The notes: generated by a model not told the origin, from the letters alone. A stretch of 64,000 nucleotides of DNA from Nocardiopsis sp. FR4 (GCF_009830945.1 NZ_VWVV01000029.1:1-64000), one strand, 5' to 3'; positions 44,759 to 52,279 are shown, counted from the first letter of the stretch. Made by a program: numbers and translations.

Positions 44759-45073
44759 ATGTCCGAGTACTGCTCTGCCCTCATCGACTCACGTCTCGGC
44801 GGCATCGATCGCACCACCCTCACCCCGGCTGACCAGACCCTGCTGGACCTTGTCCATTCCCAGAGCTGGACCGTGGACGGCCGCGAAAAGGTCCTCACCC
44901 AGGAGCTGGATCGGCTCAGCGTCGAGATCAACCGCCTCCGAGAGAACCCCGACCACAACCCGAGCGCCCTCGGGCACGTAGCAGCCCAGGCCGCAGCAGC
45001 CCAGAACCAGCTCCACCAGGCCCGCCAGGCCTTCCGCATCATCCTCGGCACCGCCGCCACCATCCTGCGCTAA
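44759..45073 (+). CDS. Hypothetical helical protein
   Basis: A 104-aa, mainly alpha-helical protein (LTQELDRLSVEINRLRENPD and an Ala/Gln-rich helix to the end) with coiled-coil character. Not recognised. It is the first gene after the operator/promoter at 44661-44710 and is followed by a GGCCGCCCC-type hairpin. Confidence 0.65.
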   Translation: MSEYCSALIDSRLGGIDRTTLTPADQTLLDLVHSQSWTVDGREKVLTQELDRLSVEINRLRENPDHNPSALGHVAAQAAAAQNQLHQARQAFRIILGTAATILR

Positions 45074-45085
45074 CCCCGATCGACA

Positions 45086-45109
45086 GGCCGCCCCGCACAC
45101 GGGGCGGCC
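45086..45109 (+). terminator. Intercistronic hairpin, GGGCCGCCCC type, copy 1
   Basis: GGCCGCCCC (45086-45094) with GGGGCGGCC (45101-45109). Near-identical stems recur at 49328, 50712 and 54459. Confidence 0.7.
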
Positions 45110-45126
45110 CCACACCAAGGAGCCCC

Positions 45127-45738
45127 ATGAGCGCCACACCAAGCGTTGCCGTCCTCGCTGCCCTGACCACCGCCGACCCCGAAACCGGGACTCTGACCCT
45201 CGGTACCTGGCCAACTCTGCGGTCCGCAGAAGCCAACGGGTGGATCGCCCGGACCGACCCCACGGATCAGACGGACCGACCGGACCGGTTCACCATCACC
45301 CCCGAAGGTGAGGCGTTGAAGATTCCCCGTGGCCTGCACGCAGAAGTGGACCAGTACCTGGTCGCCTCCCGGTTCCCTCGTCTGTCGTTTGTCGCAGGGC
45401 ACCGCCTGATCGACGGCCGCGTGGCCACCTTCACCGGGAAGGTCTCCAGCTACGCAGACATGCGGACGGACAAGGGGCACCGGCGTCATCTCCGTATCCG
45501 GGTGGATACCGGACCAGGCCGAGGGGCGGAGGTCATCGTCTCCCCCGAGGACTGCGTGCGCCTGCCCAAGCTCACGCACGGCCAAGCTCATGCCCTGGTT
45601 TCCACCAGGTGCGGCGAACCGACGACCCGGGATCCGCGGACCTACCGTTCCCTCGTCCGTAAGGGCTTGCTGACCGGCACGGTCGATTCTGCGCGGCTCA
45701 CGCGCACGGGAGCACTCATCGCCGCCGCCTTGAGCTGA
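45127..45738 (+). CDS. Hypothetical early protein
   Basis: A 203-aa cytosolic protein, not recognised. The ends resemble winged-helix segments (TWPTLRSAEANGWIARTD and TYRSLVRKGLLTGTVDSARL), flanking a central beta-rich part (GKVSSYADMRTDKGHRRHL). It precedes the replication initiator gene and is probably cotranscribed. Confidence 0.65.
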   Translation: MSATPSVAVLAALTTADPETGTLTLGTWPTLRSAEANGWIARTDPTDQTDRPDRFTITPEGEALKIPRGLHAEVDQYLVASRFPRLSFVAGHRLIDGRVATFTGKVSSYADMRTDKGHRRHLRIRVDTGPGRGAEVIVSPEDCVRLPKLTHGQAHALVSTRCGEPTTRDPRTYRSLVRKGLLTGTVDSARLTRTGALIAAALS

Positions 45739-45798
45739 ACACCACCACGTCGGGGCGTCTCCGGAGGGAGGCGCCCCCGTCCGATCAGGAGGACCCTT

Positions 45799-46623
45799 TT
45801 GGCCGTCGAGGTCATGGCGTGGGTGTGGAACCACTCACGCACGAAAAACTCAGCCCGCCTGGTACTGCTCGCCATCGCGGACTGCGCCTCCGGTGACGGC
45901 ACCAACGCCTGGCCGTCCAACAAGGAGTTGTGCCGCAAGACGAACCTCACGGACAGGTCGGTGCAGTCGGCCATCCAGCAGTGCGTCGAACTGGGCGAGC
46001 TGGAGGTCGAGCTCAACGGCGGACGCCGAGGCACGAACATGTACACGGTCCTGATGCGGACCCCCGAAAATTCTTCGCCCCCGAAGAAAGCTCGGGGGGA
46101 AGATCCTGCGCCCCCGAAGAATGTTCGGGGGTCACGGAAGTCGCAGGTCAGCCCGAGGAACCCCGAAGGATTTGCGGACCCCGAAGGATTTTCCGGGGCG
46201 AAGATTTTGCGCCTTACCCCCGAAGAATCTTCGGACGGAACCATCCCTGAACCGTCAGGAGAAGAAGAGTCTCTCTTCCCCGGCCTCGCGCAGAACGCCG
46301 AGCCTGACCCCGGCTCCTTGTTCGAGGAGTTCTGGGACGCGTATCCGAAGAAGCGTGCGAAGGGAGACGCCCGCAAGGCGTGGGGGCAGGTGCTCAAGCG
46401 CGGAGCGGAGCCGCGCGCCATCGTCGCCGCCGCTCACCAGTACGCGCGGGAGCGCGACGGCGAGGACCCCCAGTACACCGCCTATCCGGCCACGTGGCTG
46501 CGCTCCGAGCGGTACGCCGACGAGCCCGACCCGACGTACCAGCCGCCCCGCCAGAGGGCCGGAGGCCACCAGCCCTACCGCAACCCCACCACCTACGGCT
46601 CCAACCCCGACCCGTGGGCCTGA
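45799..46623 (+). CDS. Phage-type replication initiator with N-terminal winged helix
   Basis: A 274-aa protein. Residues ~1-90 form a winged helix typical of phage O/DnaD-like initiators (AWPSNKELCRKTNLTDRSVQ, SAIQQCVELGELEV). Residues ~90-150 are a Pro/Glu linker, and the C-terminal part (EEFWDAYPKKRAKGDARKAW, then YPATWLRSERYADE) is the conserved segment found in phage replication proteins. It is followed by a DnaC-like loader. The linker DNA contains six iteron-like palindromes, so the origin probably lies inside the gene, as in lambda O. A near-ribosomal AGGAGG precedes the TTG-type start at 45799. Confidence 0.78.
   Translation: MAVEVMAWVWNHSRTKNSARLVLLAIADCASGDGTNAWPSNKELCRKTNLTDRSVQSAIQQCVELGELEVELNGGRRGTNMYTVLMRTPENSSPPKKARGEDPAPPKNVRGSRKSQVSPRNPEGFADPEGFSGAKILRLTPEESSDGTIPEPSGEEESLFPGLAQNAEPDPGSLFEEFWDAYPKKRAKGDARKAWGQVLKRGAEPRAIVAAAHQYARERDGEDPQYTAYPATWLRSERYADEPDPTYQPPRQRAGGHQPYRNPTTYGSNPDPWA
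46061..46234. repeat. Iteron-like palindromes, probable replication origin
   Basis: Repeats of CCCC(C)GAAGAA/GGATT with mirrored TTCGGGG ends: 46061-46077, 46078-46098, 46111-46131 (CCCCCGAA-N5-TTCGGGGG), 46161-46177, 46179-46198 and 46217-46234. They lie within the linker region of the initiator gene and are AT-rich in the centres. Initiator binding is inferred from position. Confidence 0.65.
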
Positions 46624-46642
46624 CCCGAAACGGAGATCCATC

Positions 46643-47341
46643 ATGGCCACCGCTCTCGCCAGCGAATCCTTCCTCGGCCGACTCGCGCGTATCGCCCGCC
46701 AGCGCGGCCTCGACACCACCCCCGGCCCGATCAACGACGCCCCCTCCCCCGATGAGCCGGGGCATCCCGCGTACCACCACCGCCAGCGAGTGAACGCCGC
46801 ACTCGCCAAGCTCGAACGTGCCGTCCCGCCTCGGTACGCGAACGCGACCGCCGACATGCCCGAGGTGGCGTGGTGGGCCAGCGAGGTGTCCATGAACCCG
46901 ACGACGGCAGGCTCCCTCATGCTGTGGGGCACCACCGGCAGCGGGAAAACCCACCAGGCCTACGGAGCTCTGAGGCAGATCGCGGAATCCGGGCCGGCAC
47001 GGTTCGGGGTGGTCGCGGTGTCGTTCCCGGACCTGTACGCCGCGCTCCGCCCCGGTACATCCGACCCCATGGAGCGCGAGCGCACCATGCGCCGCGTGAT
47101 GCAGACCCCGCACCTACTCCTGGACGACCTCGGCACCACCAAGGACAGCGCATGGACTGAGGAGACGACGTACCGGATCATCAACCACCGCTACAACCGG
47201 TGCCTGCCGCTCATCCTCACGAGCAACGAGCCTCCGGGAGCGCTGCCGGATCTAGTGGGTGATCGGATCGCTTCCCGCTTGATCGAGATGACGACCCGTG
47301 TGGAGATCTCCGGAGCCGACCGCCGAAAGGTGTCCCGTTGA
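46643..47341 (+). CDS. DnaC/IstB-like ATPase, helicase loader
   Basis: A 232-aa AAA+ protein. Walker A is GTTGSGKT at residues 96-103, Walker B is HLLLDDLG near 152, and sensor/Arg-finger segments include LPLILTSNEPP and GDRIASRLIEM. It should load the replicative helicase at the element's origin with the preceding initiator. GGAGA precedes the ATG. Its last codon overlaps the whiB-like start. Confidence 0.88.
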   Translation: MATALASESFLGRLARIARQRGLDTTPGPINDAPSPDEPGHPAYHHRQRVNAALAKLERAVPPRYANATADMPEVAWWASEVSMNPTTAGSLMLWGTTGSGKTHQAYGALRQIAESGPARFGVVAVSFPDLYAALRPGTSDPMERERTMRRVMQTPHLLLDDLGTTKDSAWTEETTYRIINHRYNRCLPLILTSNEPPGALPDLVGDRIASRLIEMTTRVEISGADRRKVSR

Positions 47342-47637
47342 CCCCCGTCGACCTGGACGACCTGGTACGGCTGCTCGCACCCCCACCCGGCCTGGACATG
47401 TCGTGGCAGGACCAGGCGCTATGCGCGGAGACCGACCCGGAGGCGTTCTACCCCGGCAAGGGACAGACGCCCGACCAGGCCCTAGCGGTGTGCGGTCGGT
47501 GCGAAGTGCGCACGGCCTGCCTGAAGTACGCGCTCGCTGCCCGGGAGCGCTACGGGGTCTGGGGCGGGACCACGCAGGACGAACGCCGCGCCATGTGGAA
47601 CGAGACCGACGACGAAAACGAGGGGTGTGCGGCATGA
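47338..47637 (+). CDS. WhiB family iron-sulfur transcription factor
   Basis: A 99-aa WhiB-like protein. The four cluster Cys are Cys29, Cys52, Cys55 and Cys61, and GVWGG is at residues 73-77. WhiB-like proteins occur on many actinophages and interact with the host sigma factor region 4. TTG start with AAAGG seven bases upstream, overlapping the previous stop; the stop overlaps the HNH start (ATGA), so three genes are coupled. Confidence 0.93.
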   Translation: MTPVDLDDLVRLLAPPPGLDMSWQDQALCAETDPEAFYPGKGQTPDQALAVCGRCEVRTACLKYALAARERYGVWGGTTQDERRAMWNETDDENEGCAA

Positions 47638-48023
47638 CGACGGGACCGAGCAGAGCCGTCCGCGAACTGGTGTGGGACCGCGACGGAGGCGCGTGCGTGT
47701 GGTGCGGACAGGCGGTCAGCCCTCGGTGGCACAGCATCCACCACCGCATCAACCGGGGATCGGGCGGGACTCGGCGGCGCGAGCTGAATCTGCCCGCGAA
47801 CCTCCTGCTCCTGCACGGCACCGGTACGACCGGGTGCCACGGCCTGATCACCTGCCGTCCGGAAGCCATACGGGAGGCCAAGCGGCGGGGGGTTGTGCTG
47901 TCGAAGCTGGCGCTGGCCGCGCCCTGCGATGTGCCCGTGCTCTACGTGGGGCGGGTCTGGGCGCGTCTGGGCGATGACGGGTCGTGGACCGCGGTGTCCA
48001 CACCTGTCAGTGATGGCGTATAG
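47634..48023 (+). CDS. HNH endonuclease
   Basis: A 129-aa nuclease. Zinc-type Cys pair CVWC near residue 21, HHRINRGSGG (catalytic His), NLLLLHGTGTTGCHG with the final Asn/His positions. Free-standing HNH enzymes in phages act in packaging or homing; the target is unknown. Coupled to the WhiB-like gene by an ATGA overlap. Confidence 0.88.
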   Translation: MTTGPSRAVRELVWDRDGGACVWCGQAVSPRWHSIHHRINRGSGGTRRRELNLPANLLLLHGTGTTGCHGLITCRPEAIREAKRRGVVLSKLALAAPCDVPVLYVGRVWARLGDDGSWTAVSTPVSDGV

Positions 48024-48034
48024 CTTTATCTCGA

Positions 48035-48079
48035 AACTTGGGGCAAGTTTTAGCGAACTTGCCCCAAGTGGGGTAAGGT
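48035..48079 (+). promoter_or_regulatory. Operator pair AACTTGGGGCAAGTT with promoter, second locus
   Basis: AACTTGGGGCAAGTT at 48035-48049 and AACTTGCCCCAAGT at 48056-48069, 21 bp centre to centre, as in the repressor/cro gap. A -10-like TAAGGT follows at 48074-48079; TAAGGTCAAGCCA is repeated at 50382-50394. It controls the ssb gene and those after it. Confidence 0.8.
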
Positions 48080-48146
48080 CAAGCCACCCGAAAGGGCGTT
48101 GACCAGCCGAAATGCGGCATACGGCACCGAGACAGAAAGGAACCCC

Positions 48147-48629
48147 GTGGCGGGCGAAACCCCGATCACACTCGTCGGCAATCTCGTAGCCGACCCCGAT
48201 CTGAGATTCACACCCAGCGGCACACCGGTCGCCAACTTCCGGGTCGCCTCAACTCCACGCACCTTCGACCGCCAGAGCGGCGAGTGGAAGGACGGCGAGG
48301 CCATGTTCCTCACCTGCACCGTTTGGCAGCAGCACGCGGAGAACGTGGCCGAAAGCCTCCAGCGCGGCACGCGGGTGATCGTGCAGGGCCGCCTGAAACA
48401 GCGCTCGTATGACACCCGCGAGGGCGGAAAGCGCACCGTCTTCGAGATCGACGTCGACGAGGTCGGCCCGGCCCTGCGCAACGCCACCGCGACCGTGACC
48501 AGACAGCAGCGGTCGGCCGAACACCACACGCAGAACAACCGATCCACCAGCGGATACGGGCACACGGGCGGATACCAGCCCCCGGCAGACGACCCCTGGG
48601 GCTCCCCCAGCCCGCAGACCCCGTTCTAA
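48147..48629 (+). CDS. ssb: Single-stranded DNA-binding protein
   Basis: A 160-aa SSB. An N-terminal OB fold (TPITLVGNLVADPDLRFTPS, ANFRVAST, VTRGTRVIVQGRLKQRSYDT-like segment) is followed by a Gly/Gln/Pro-rich tail ending DDPWGSPSPQTPF, close to the usual DDDIPF tip. It coats single strands in replication or recombination. GTG start with GAAAGGA upstream. The operators just upstream put it under the element's repressor. Confidence 0.94.
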   Translation: MAGETPITLVGNLVADPDLRFTPSGTPVANFRVASTPRTFDRQSGEWKDGEAMFLTCTVWQQHAENVAESLQRGTRVIVQGRLKQRSYDTREGGKRTVFEIDVDEVGPALRNATATVTRQQRSAEHHTQNNRSTSGYGHTGGYQPPADDPWGSPSPQTPF

Positions 48630-48656
48630 CCCCATCCCCACCTAGGAGCACCAGCA

Positions 48657-48971
48657 GTGATCACCCGCCAGATCCCGTTCGACGTCGCCCACGCCCTGAA
48701 CCACGTGGTTGACCTCGGCCAACCCCACGCGGGATACACCCCCATCGACCTCCAGCACGACGCCGACCTGCCCGACGGGCGCGAGGAATGGATCCTCATC
48801 GTGCAGCGCACCGACGACGGAACCCACTGGGCACTGCCCCTCATCGGGGACGAACTCAACCCCAAGTTCGTCAACCGCGCCAAGCAGACCGTGACCGCGC
48901 ACCAGGTCACAGCCGTGCACAAGACCGAGTACGTCGCGGTCCAGCCGACGAAGGCGCCGAGCTACACGTGA
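48657..48971 (+). CDS. Hypothetical early protein
   Basis: A 104-aa protein with alternating hydrophobic strands (REEWILIVQRTDDGTHWALP, TVTAHQVTAVHKTEYVAV). Not recognised. GTG start; its stop overlaps the next start (GTGA). Confidence 0.65.
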   Translation: MITRQIPFDVAHALNHVVDLGQPHAGYTPIDLQHDADLPDGREEWILIVQRTDDGTHWALPLIGDELNPKFVNRAKQTVTAHQVTAVHKTEYVAVQPTKAPSYT

Positions 48972-49132
48972 ACGCACACAACACCTGGCTCACCCGCGTG
49001 GCCAGAGCGATCCCGGAGGAACGGGTGCGCCTGTGGACCCTGTACCGAATCCACGTCACCCACGCTTCCGAGGACCACGACACCGCTCTGGCCAGCCTCA
49101 ACGAACAACTCGACCAGGAGAAGAGCCCGTGA
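48968..49132 (+). CDS. Hypothetical 54-aa protein
   Basis: A short helical protein (TWLTRVARAIPEERVRLWTL, ending EQLDQEKSP), GTG start coupled to the previous stop. Its stop overlaps a further GTG start (GTGA at 49129). Confidence 0.55.
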   Translation: MNAHNTWLTRVARAIPEERVRLWTLYRIHVTHASEDHDTALASLNEQLDQEKSP

Positions 49133-49318
49133 CACCGCAACAAGTCCGCAGCCGGGTCGCTGATCGACCCGGCTGATGAAGACGCCGCGCACTCAGCGGA
49201 AGACCTGCTGTGGCAGGACACGCTCGCCGCCATCGCGGCGGGCGCTCCCCGGCCCCGCCAACTCGCCGAGGAAGCCCTCGCGACAGCGCGCCTGAATTTC
49301 CCCCGCTACTGCGCCTGA
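49129..49318 (+). pseudogene. Small gene with a frameshift at a hairpin
   Basis: The GTG at 49129, coupled to the previous stop, opens a frame (MTPQQVRSRVADRPG) that stops after 15 codons. A second frame without a start codon runs SLIDPADEDAAHSAEDLLWQ and on to RLNFPRYCA, ending 49318. Joined with a one-base shift near 49155 they give a normal ~62-aa helical protein. The junction coincides with a perfect hairpin, CCGGGTCG (49152-49159) / CGACCCGG (49165-49172). It could be a mutation, a sequencing error or a programmed shift. Confidence 0.5.
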
Positions 49319-49327
49319 ACCCAGCAC

Positions 49328-49352
49328 GGGCCGCCCCGCCCCGGGGCGGCCC
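49328..49352 (+). terminator. Intercistronic hairpin, GGGCCGCCCC type, copy 2
   Basis: GGGCCGCCCC (49328-49337) and GGGGCGGCCC (49343-49352), perfect 10-bp stem. Confidence 0.7.
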
Positions 49353-49373
49353 ACCCCAGAAAGAGAGACCCCT

Positions 49374-50069
49374 GTGATCACCTTCGGCGCTCACTCCGAC
49401 CAGGGCCTGCGAGATTCCCAGCAGGACGCACACCACGTCGTCTTCAACCGCGACACCGGACAATGGGCCGCCGCGCTCGCGGACGGGTTCGGTCCCGAGG
49501 ACGATGTGGCCGAGGCCGCGCGGGAAGCCACAGTGACGGCAGCCACCAAGGCGGTCCCTTACGATCCCTACGTTGGTCTCGGCGAGGCCGCTGCCCGTCT
49601 CGGCCGTGACTACGACGGCGACTGTGTGATGGTCGTGGCCTCCCAGTACACCCCCAACGACGCGATCGACGTCGCATGGGTCGGTGACTGCCGCGCCTAC
49701 ACCTGGGCCGGAGGGGAGCTGACCCAGCTCACCCGCGACCACAACGAAGCCCAGGAACTCCTGGACGCGGGGATGCCCGAGGAGTTCGCGCGCAAGCGCC
49801 GCAACATCGTCACCACCAGCGTCGCCCGCAGCTTCGAATCGGAGTACGGCACCAGGTCAGCCGCCGCTCCGGAGTTGGTGTTGCTCACCACGGACGGGGT
49901 GCATGACGTGCTCGATGACGAGGAGATCAGCGAGATCGTGTGGCGCTTCGACACCGACCCAGAGGTGTGTGCCCAGGCCCTGGTGGAAGCCGCGCGGGAG
50001 GCAGATGCAGACCGTCCGAAGGCAGAGCAGAGCGGGGACAACGCGACGGCGGTCGTCATCCGCCTGTGA
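49374..50069 (+). CDS. PP2C-family serine/threonine phosphatase
   Basis: A 231-aa PPM-type phosphatase. Metal-binding motifs are in order: HSDQGLRDSQQDA, ALADGFG near residue 37, VAWVGDCRAY near 101, LLTTDGVHD near 167 and SGDNATAVVI at the end. It should dephosphorylate Ser/Thr proteins in the cytosol. No kinase gene is nearby, so it may act on host phosphoproteins. GTG start with GAAAGAGAG upstream. Confidence 0.92.
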   Translation: MITFGAHSDQGLRDSQQDAHHVVFNRDTGQWAAALADGFGPEDDVAEAAREATVTAATKAVPYDPYVGLGEAAARLGRDYDGDCVMVVASQYTPNDAIDVAWVGDCRAYTWAGGELTQLTRDHNEAQELLDAGMPEEFARKRRNIVTTSVARSFESEYGTRSAAAPELVLLTTDGVHDVLDDEEISEIVWRFDTDPEVCAQALVEAAREADADRPKAEQSGDNATAVVIRL

Positions 50070-50087
50070 AGGGCGGGCGTGGGAGGA

Positions 50088-50312
50088 CTACGCCTCCGCC
50101 TGGGCCTCCTGGGCGGCCTTCCTGCGGTCGCGCCGGTGTCGCCGGATGTAGGTGTCCCGGAAAGGGCCGTCTTCCGCGACCTGTGTGGGCGTGGCCTCCC
50201 CGGTGTCGAGGAGGCGGTCGATCTCGTCCCAGACCTCCTGGCGGGTCTTGTTGAGGGCCGCTTCCTGTCGGTTGTACTGCCTCGTCAACGCTTTGAGCTT
50301 GTCGGTTGCCAT
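50088..50312 (-). CDS. Small helical protein, candidate regulator
   Basis: A 74-aa basic protein with a helix-turn-helix-like pattern (EVWDEIDRLLDTGEATPTQV, then FRDTYIRRHRRDRRKAA). It is the only leftward gene in this stretch. TATAAA at about 50321-50326 on the minus strand is nine bases from the ATG and no ribosome binding site is present, suggesting a leaderless message. Two TTCCGGAA sites overlap its promoter. It may bind the GGAACANTGTTCC-type sites; this is inferred. Confidence 0.55.
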   Translation of the reverse strand: MATDKLKALTRQYNRQEAALNKTRQEVWDEIDRLLDTGEATPTQVAEDGPFRDTYIRRHRRDRRKAAQEAQAEA

Positions 50313-50332
50313 GTCCGATTTATAGCACAGGG

Positions 50333-50417
50333 TTCCGGAAGCTAGTTCCGGAAGAGTCTCGCTGACCTGGGCGGACCGAGCTAAGGTCAAGCCAACCCAA
50401 GACCGGAACAATGTTCC
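50333..50417. promoter_or_regulatory. Divergent promoter with TTCCGGAA and GGAACANTGTTCC sites
   Basis: TTCCGGAA at 50333-50340 and 50346-50353 lie over the leftward promoter. TAAGGT (50382-50387) within TAAGGTCAAGCCA repeats the -10 region seen at 48074. GGAACAATGTTCC at 50405-50417, followed by GGAAT, lies just downstream, 26 bases before the rightward gene at 50443. Confidence 0.65.
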
Positions 50418-50442
50418 GGAATCTCATTCCGTTGGAGTTGTC

Positions 50443-50703
50443 ATGCCCACCGCCCTCCTCCAGGTCACCACCTTCGAAGACCTCGCCGCCGAGCACGCCC
50501 CCACCGAATTCACCCTCGTGCCCGGATGCCCCCGGTGGCCCACCTACCTGGAGTGCCCCTGCTGCGGCGACGAACTCGGCGCAGCCGACGAGTTCCACAC
50601 GGCCTGGATCAGCGAGGCGATCGGCGACGCCATGGAGGACCTCCTCGGCCGGCACGCCGACGAGCGGCGGAGCTGCGGGCGAGAACTCTACGCCGACGCA
50701 TAA
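50443..50703 (+). CDS. Hypothetical zinc-ribbon-like protein
   Basis: An 86-aa protein with ECPCCGDELG near residue 37 and a later Cys in RRSCGREL, a possible zinc site. Not recognised. First gene after the operator at 50405-50417. Confidence 0.6.
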   Translation: MPTALLQVTTFEDLAAEHAPTEFTLVPGCPRWPTYLECPCCGDELGAADEFHTAWISEAIGDAMEDLLGRHADERRSCGRELYADA

Positions 50704-50711
50704 GCGCCCCT

Positions 50712-50736
50712 GGGCCGCCCCAGCCCGGGGCGGCCC
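50712..50736 (+). terminator. Intercistronic hairpin, GGGCCGCCCC type, copy 3
   Basis: GGGCCGCCCC (50712-50721) and GGGGCGGCCC (50727-50736), perfect 10-bp stem. Confidence 0.7.
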
Positions 50737-50768
50737 CTCCCCCACCGACACAGGAACGGACCACCACC

Positions 50769-51662
50769 ATGACCACCACCCAGTTCACGTTCGTACCCGC
50801 GACCAAGGAGCAGACGAAGGTGAGGGCCGCGTTCACCGGCCCTCCCGGCTCGGGCAAGACCTATACCGCCCTCAAGGTCGCCGCCCACCTCGGAGAGCCG
50901 ATCGGTGTCATCGACACCGAGAACGGATCCGCGGCCGAGTATTCGACGGAGTTCGACTTCCAGCACCTGGTGATGCGTCACTACGCACCCCAGGACCTGC
51001 TGCATGCCATCGCCGCCGCCAACCAGGCTCAGATCGGCGTGCTCATCATTGACACCTGGTCGAAGTTTTGGAACGGCGTCGGTGGTGTCCTCGAACAGGT
51101 CGATCACCTGAGCAAGGGCGGCAACAAGTTTGCGACCGGCTGGCGAGACATTCGCCCCGTCGAGGCGGCGATGATCGAGGCGATCACCAGCTTCCCGGGG
51201 CACGTCATCGTCACGATGCGCAGCAAGGTCGCCTACGAGGTACAGACCAACAGCTCCGGGAAGGCCGTCCCGGTCAAGATCGGTTTGAAGCCCGAGCAGA
51301 GGGACGGCGTGGAGTACGAGTTCTCGCTGATCGGGGACCTCGACCGCGACCACACCATGACGATCACGAAGGCCCGCGCACACGCTCTCGACAGCCAGGT
51401 CATTCCCCGACCCGGGGAGGAACTCGCCCAGGAACTCCTGGCGTGGGTCAACGACGGCGTCCCCTCCCCCACGGCGAACAGCCTGCGAGACCAGGCGCTC
51501 ACGGCCGACGTGACGGTGGAAGCGCTGCGCGGACTGCTCGCGGAAGGGCGACGACGCGGTCTGCTCGGGGCCCCGGTGATCGACCCCGCAACCGAGCAGC
51601 CCACGACCCTCGGTGACCTGATCACCCGGCGCGGCAAGGAGGCGGCCTCCCGTGCAGCATGA
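50769..51662 (+). CDS. RecA-like/Sak4-type phage recombination ATPase
   Basis: A 297-aa P-loop ATPase. Walker A is GPPGSGKT at residues 24-31; GVIDTENGSAAEYS, GVLIIDTWSKFW (Walker B, near 97) and FPGHVIVTMRSKVAYEV match phage AAA_24/Sak4-type proteins of the Rad51 superfamily, which promote strand annealing with an SSB partner. An ssb gene lies 2.1 kb upstream in the same direction. Its 3' end overlaps the next gene. Confidence 0.8.
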   Translation: MTTTQFTFVPATKEQTKVRAAFTGPPGSGKTYTALKVAAHLGEPIGVIDTENGSAAEYSTEFDFQHLVMRHYAPQDLLHAIAAANQAQIGVLIIDTWSKFWNGVGGVLEQVDHLSKGGNKFATGWRDIRPVEAAMIEAITSFPGHVIVTMRSKVAYEVQTNSSGKAVPVKIGLKPEQRDGVEYEFSLIGDLDRDHTMTITKARAHALDSQVIPRPGEELAQELLAWVNDGVPSPTANSLRDQALTADVTVEALRGLLAEGRRRGLLGAPVIDPATEQPTTLGDLITRRGKEAASRAA

Positions 51663-52221
51663 GGACCTGGTGCTCCTCGTCGCCGCCGCGCTGGTGAAAA
51701 GCGAGGTCGGCCAGGCCGATAAGGAACGCCGCAAGGCCCTGGTCTCCGACCTGGTCGAGGACCTGACCAGCACCATGGTTCCCGGCGACCGGACCACGGT
51801 CCGCGTCCGCGACGCGACCGGGAAGCCCGTGGCCATCGGCACGGTGCGCGTGGACGACGGGCCGGTCACCGTCACCGTCACGAACCCGCGCTCCTACCTC
51901 GACTGGGTGAAAGCCACCGCGGAGAGCGAGATCGAGGAAACCGTCCGCGAGGCGTACACGAAACGCGTGGCGGAGATGGTCCGCAAGCACGGCGGCGTGA
52001 TCGACCCGGACACGGGCGAGATCGCCGAGGTGCCCGGCATGACACGCACCCAGGGACAGCCCAAGGTCGTCGTCACGCCCGCCTCCGGCGCGAAAGAGGT
52101 CCTCTCCGCTTGGTACAGCCACCAGAACTGGCTATCGCACCTCATCAAGGCTCCTACCAGCGAAAACGAGCTTGAGCAGGGGAACACTGTTCCGGTACAG
52201 TCTTCCTCAGTTGAGCGGTAA
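51652..52221 (+). CDS. Hypothetical early protein
   Basis: A 189-aa cytosolic protein (residues 1-90 helix then beta strands, RVRDATGKPVAIGTVRVDDG; later VREAYTKRVAEMVRKHGGVI). It overlaps the Sak4-like gene by 11 bases and may act with it in recombination. Not recognised. An operator GGAACACTGTTCC lies inside its 3' end at 52181-52193. Confidence 0.65.
   Translation: MQHEDLVLLVAAALVKSEVGQADKERRKALVSDLVEDLTSTMVPGDRTTVRVRDATGKPVAIGTVRVDDGPVTVTVTNPRSYLDWVKATAESEIEETVREAYTKRVAEMVRKHGGVIDPDTGEIAEVPGMTRTQGQPKVVVTPASGAKEVLSAWYSHQNWLSHLIKAPTSENELEQGNTVPVQSSSVER
52181..52193. promoter_or_regulatory. Operator GGAACANTGTTCC, copy 3
   Basis: GGAACACTGTTCC followed by GGTAC, within the end of the upstream gene and 87 bases before the next start at 52280. 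Confidence 0.65.
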
Positions 52222-52279
52222 AACCGCACCTCAGGGCCGGTCGGCCACCCCGGCCGGCCCCACCCCGGAAAGGACCCGC

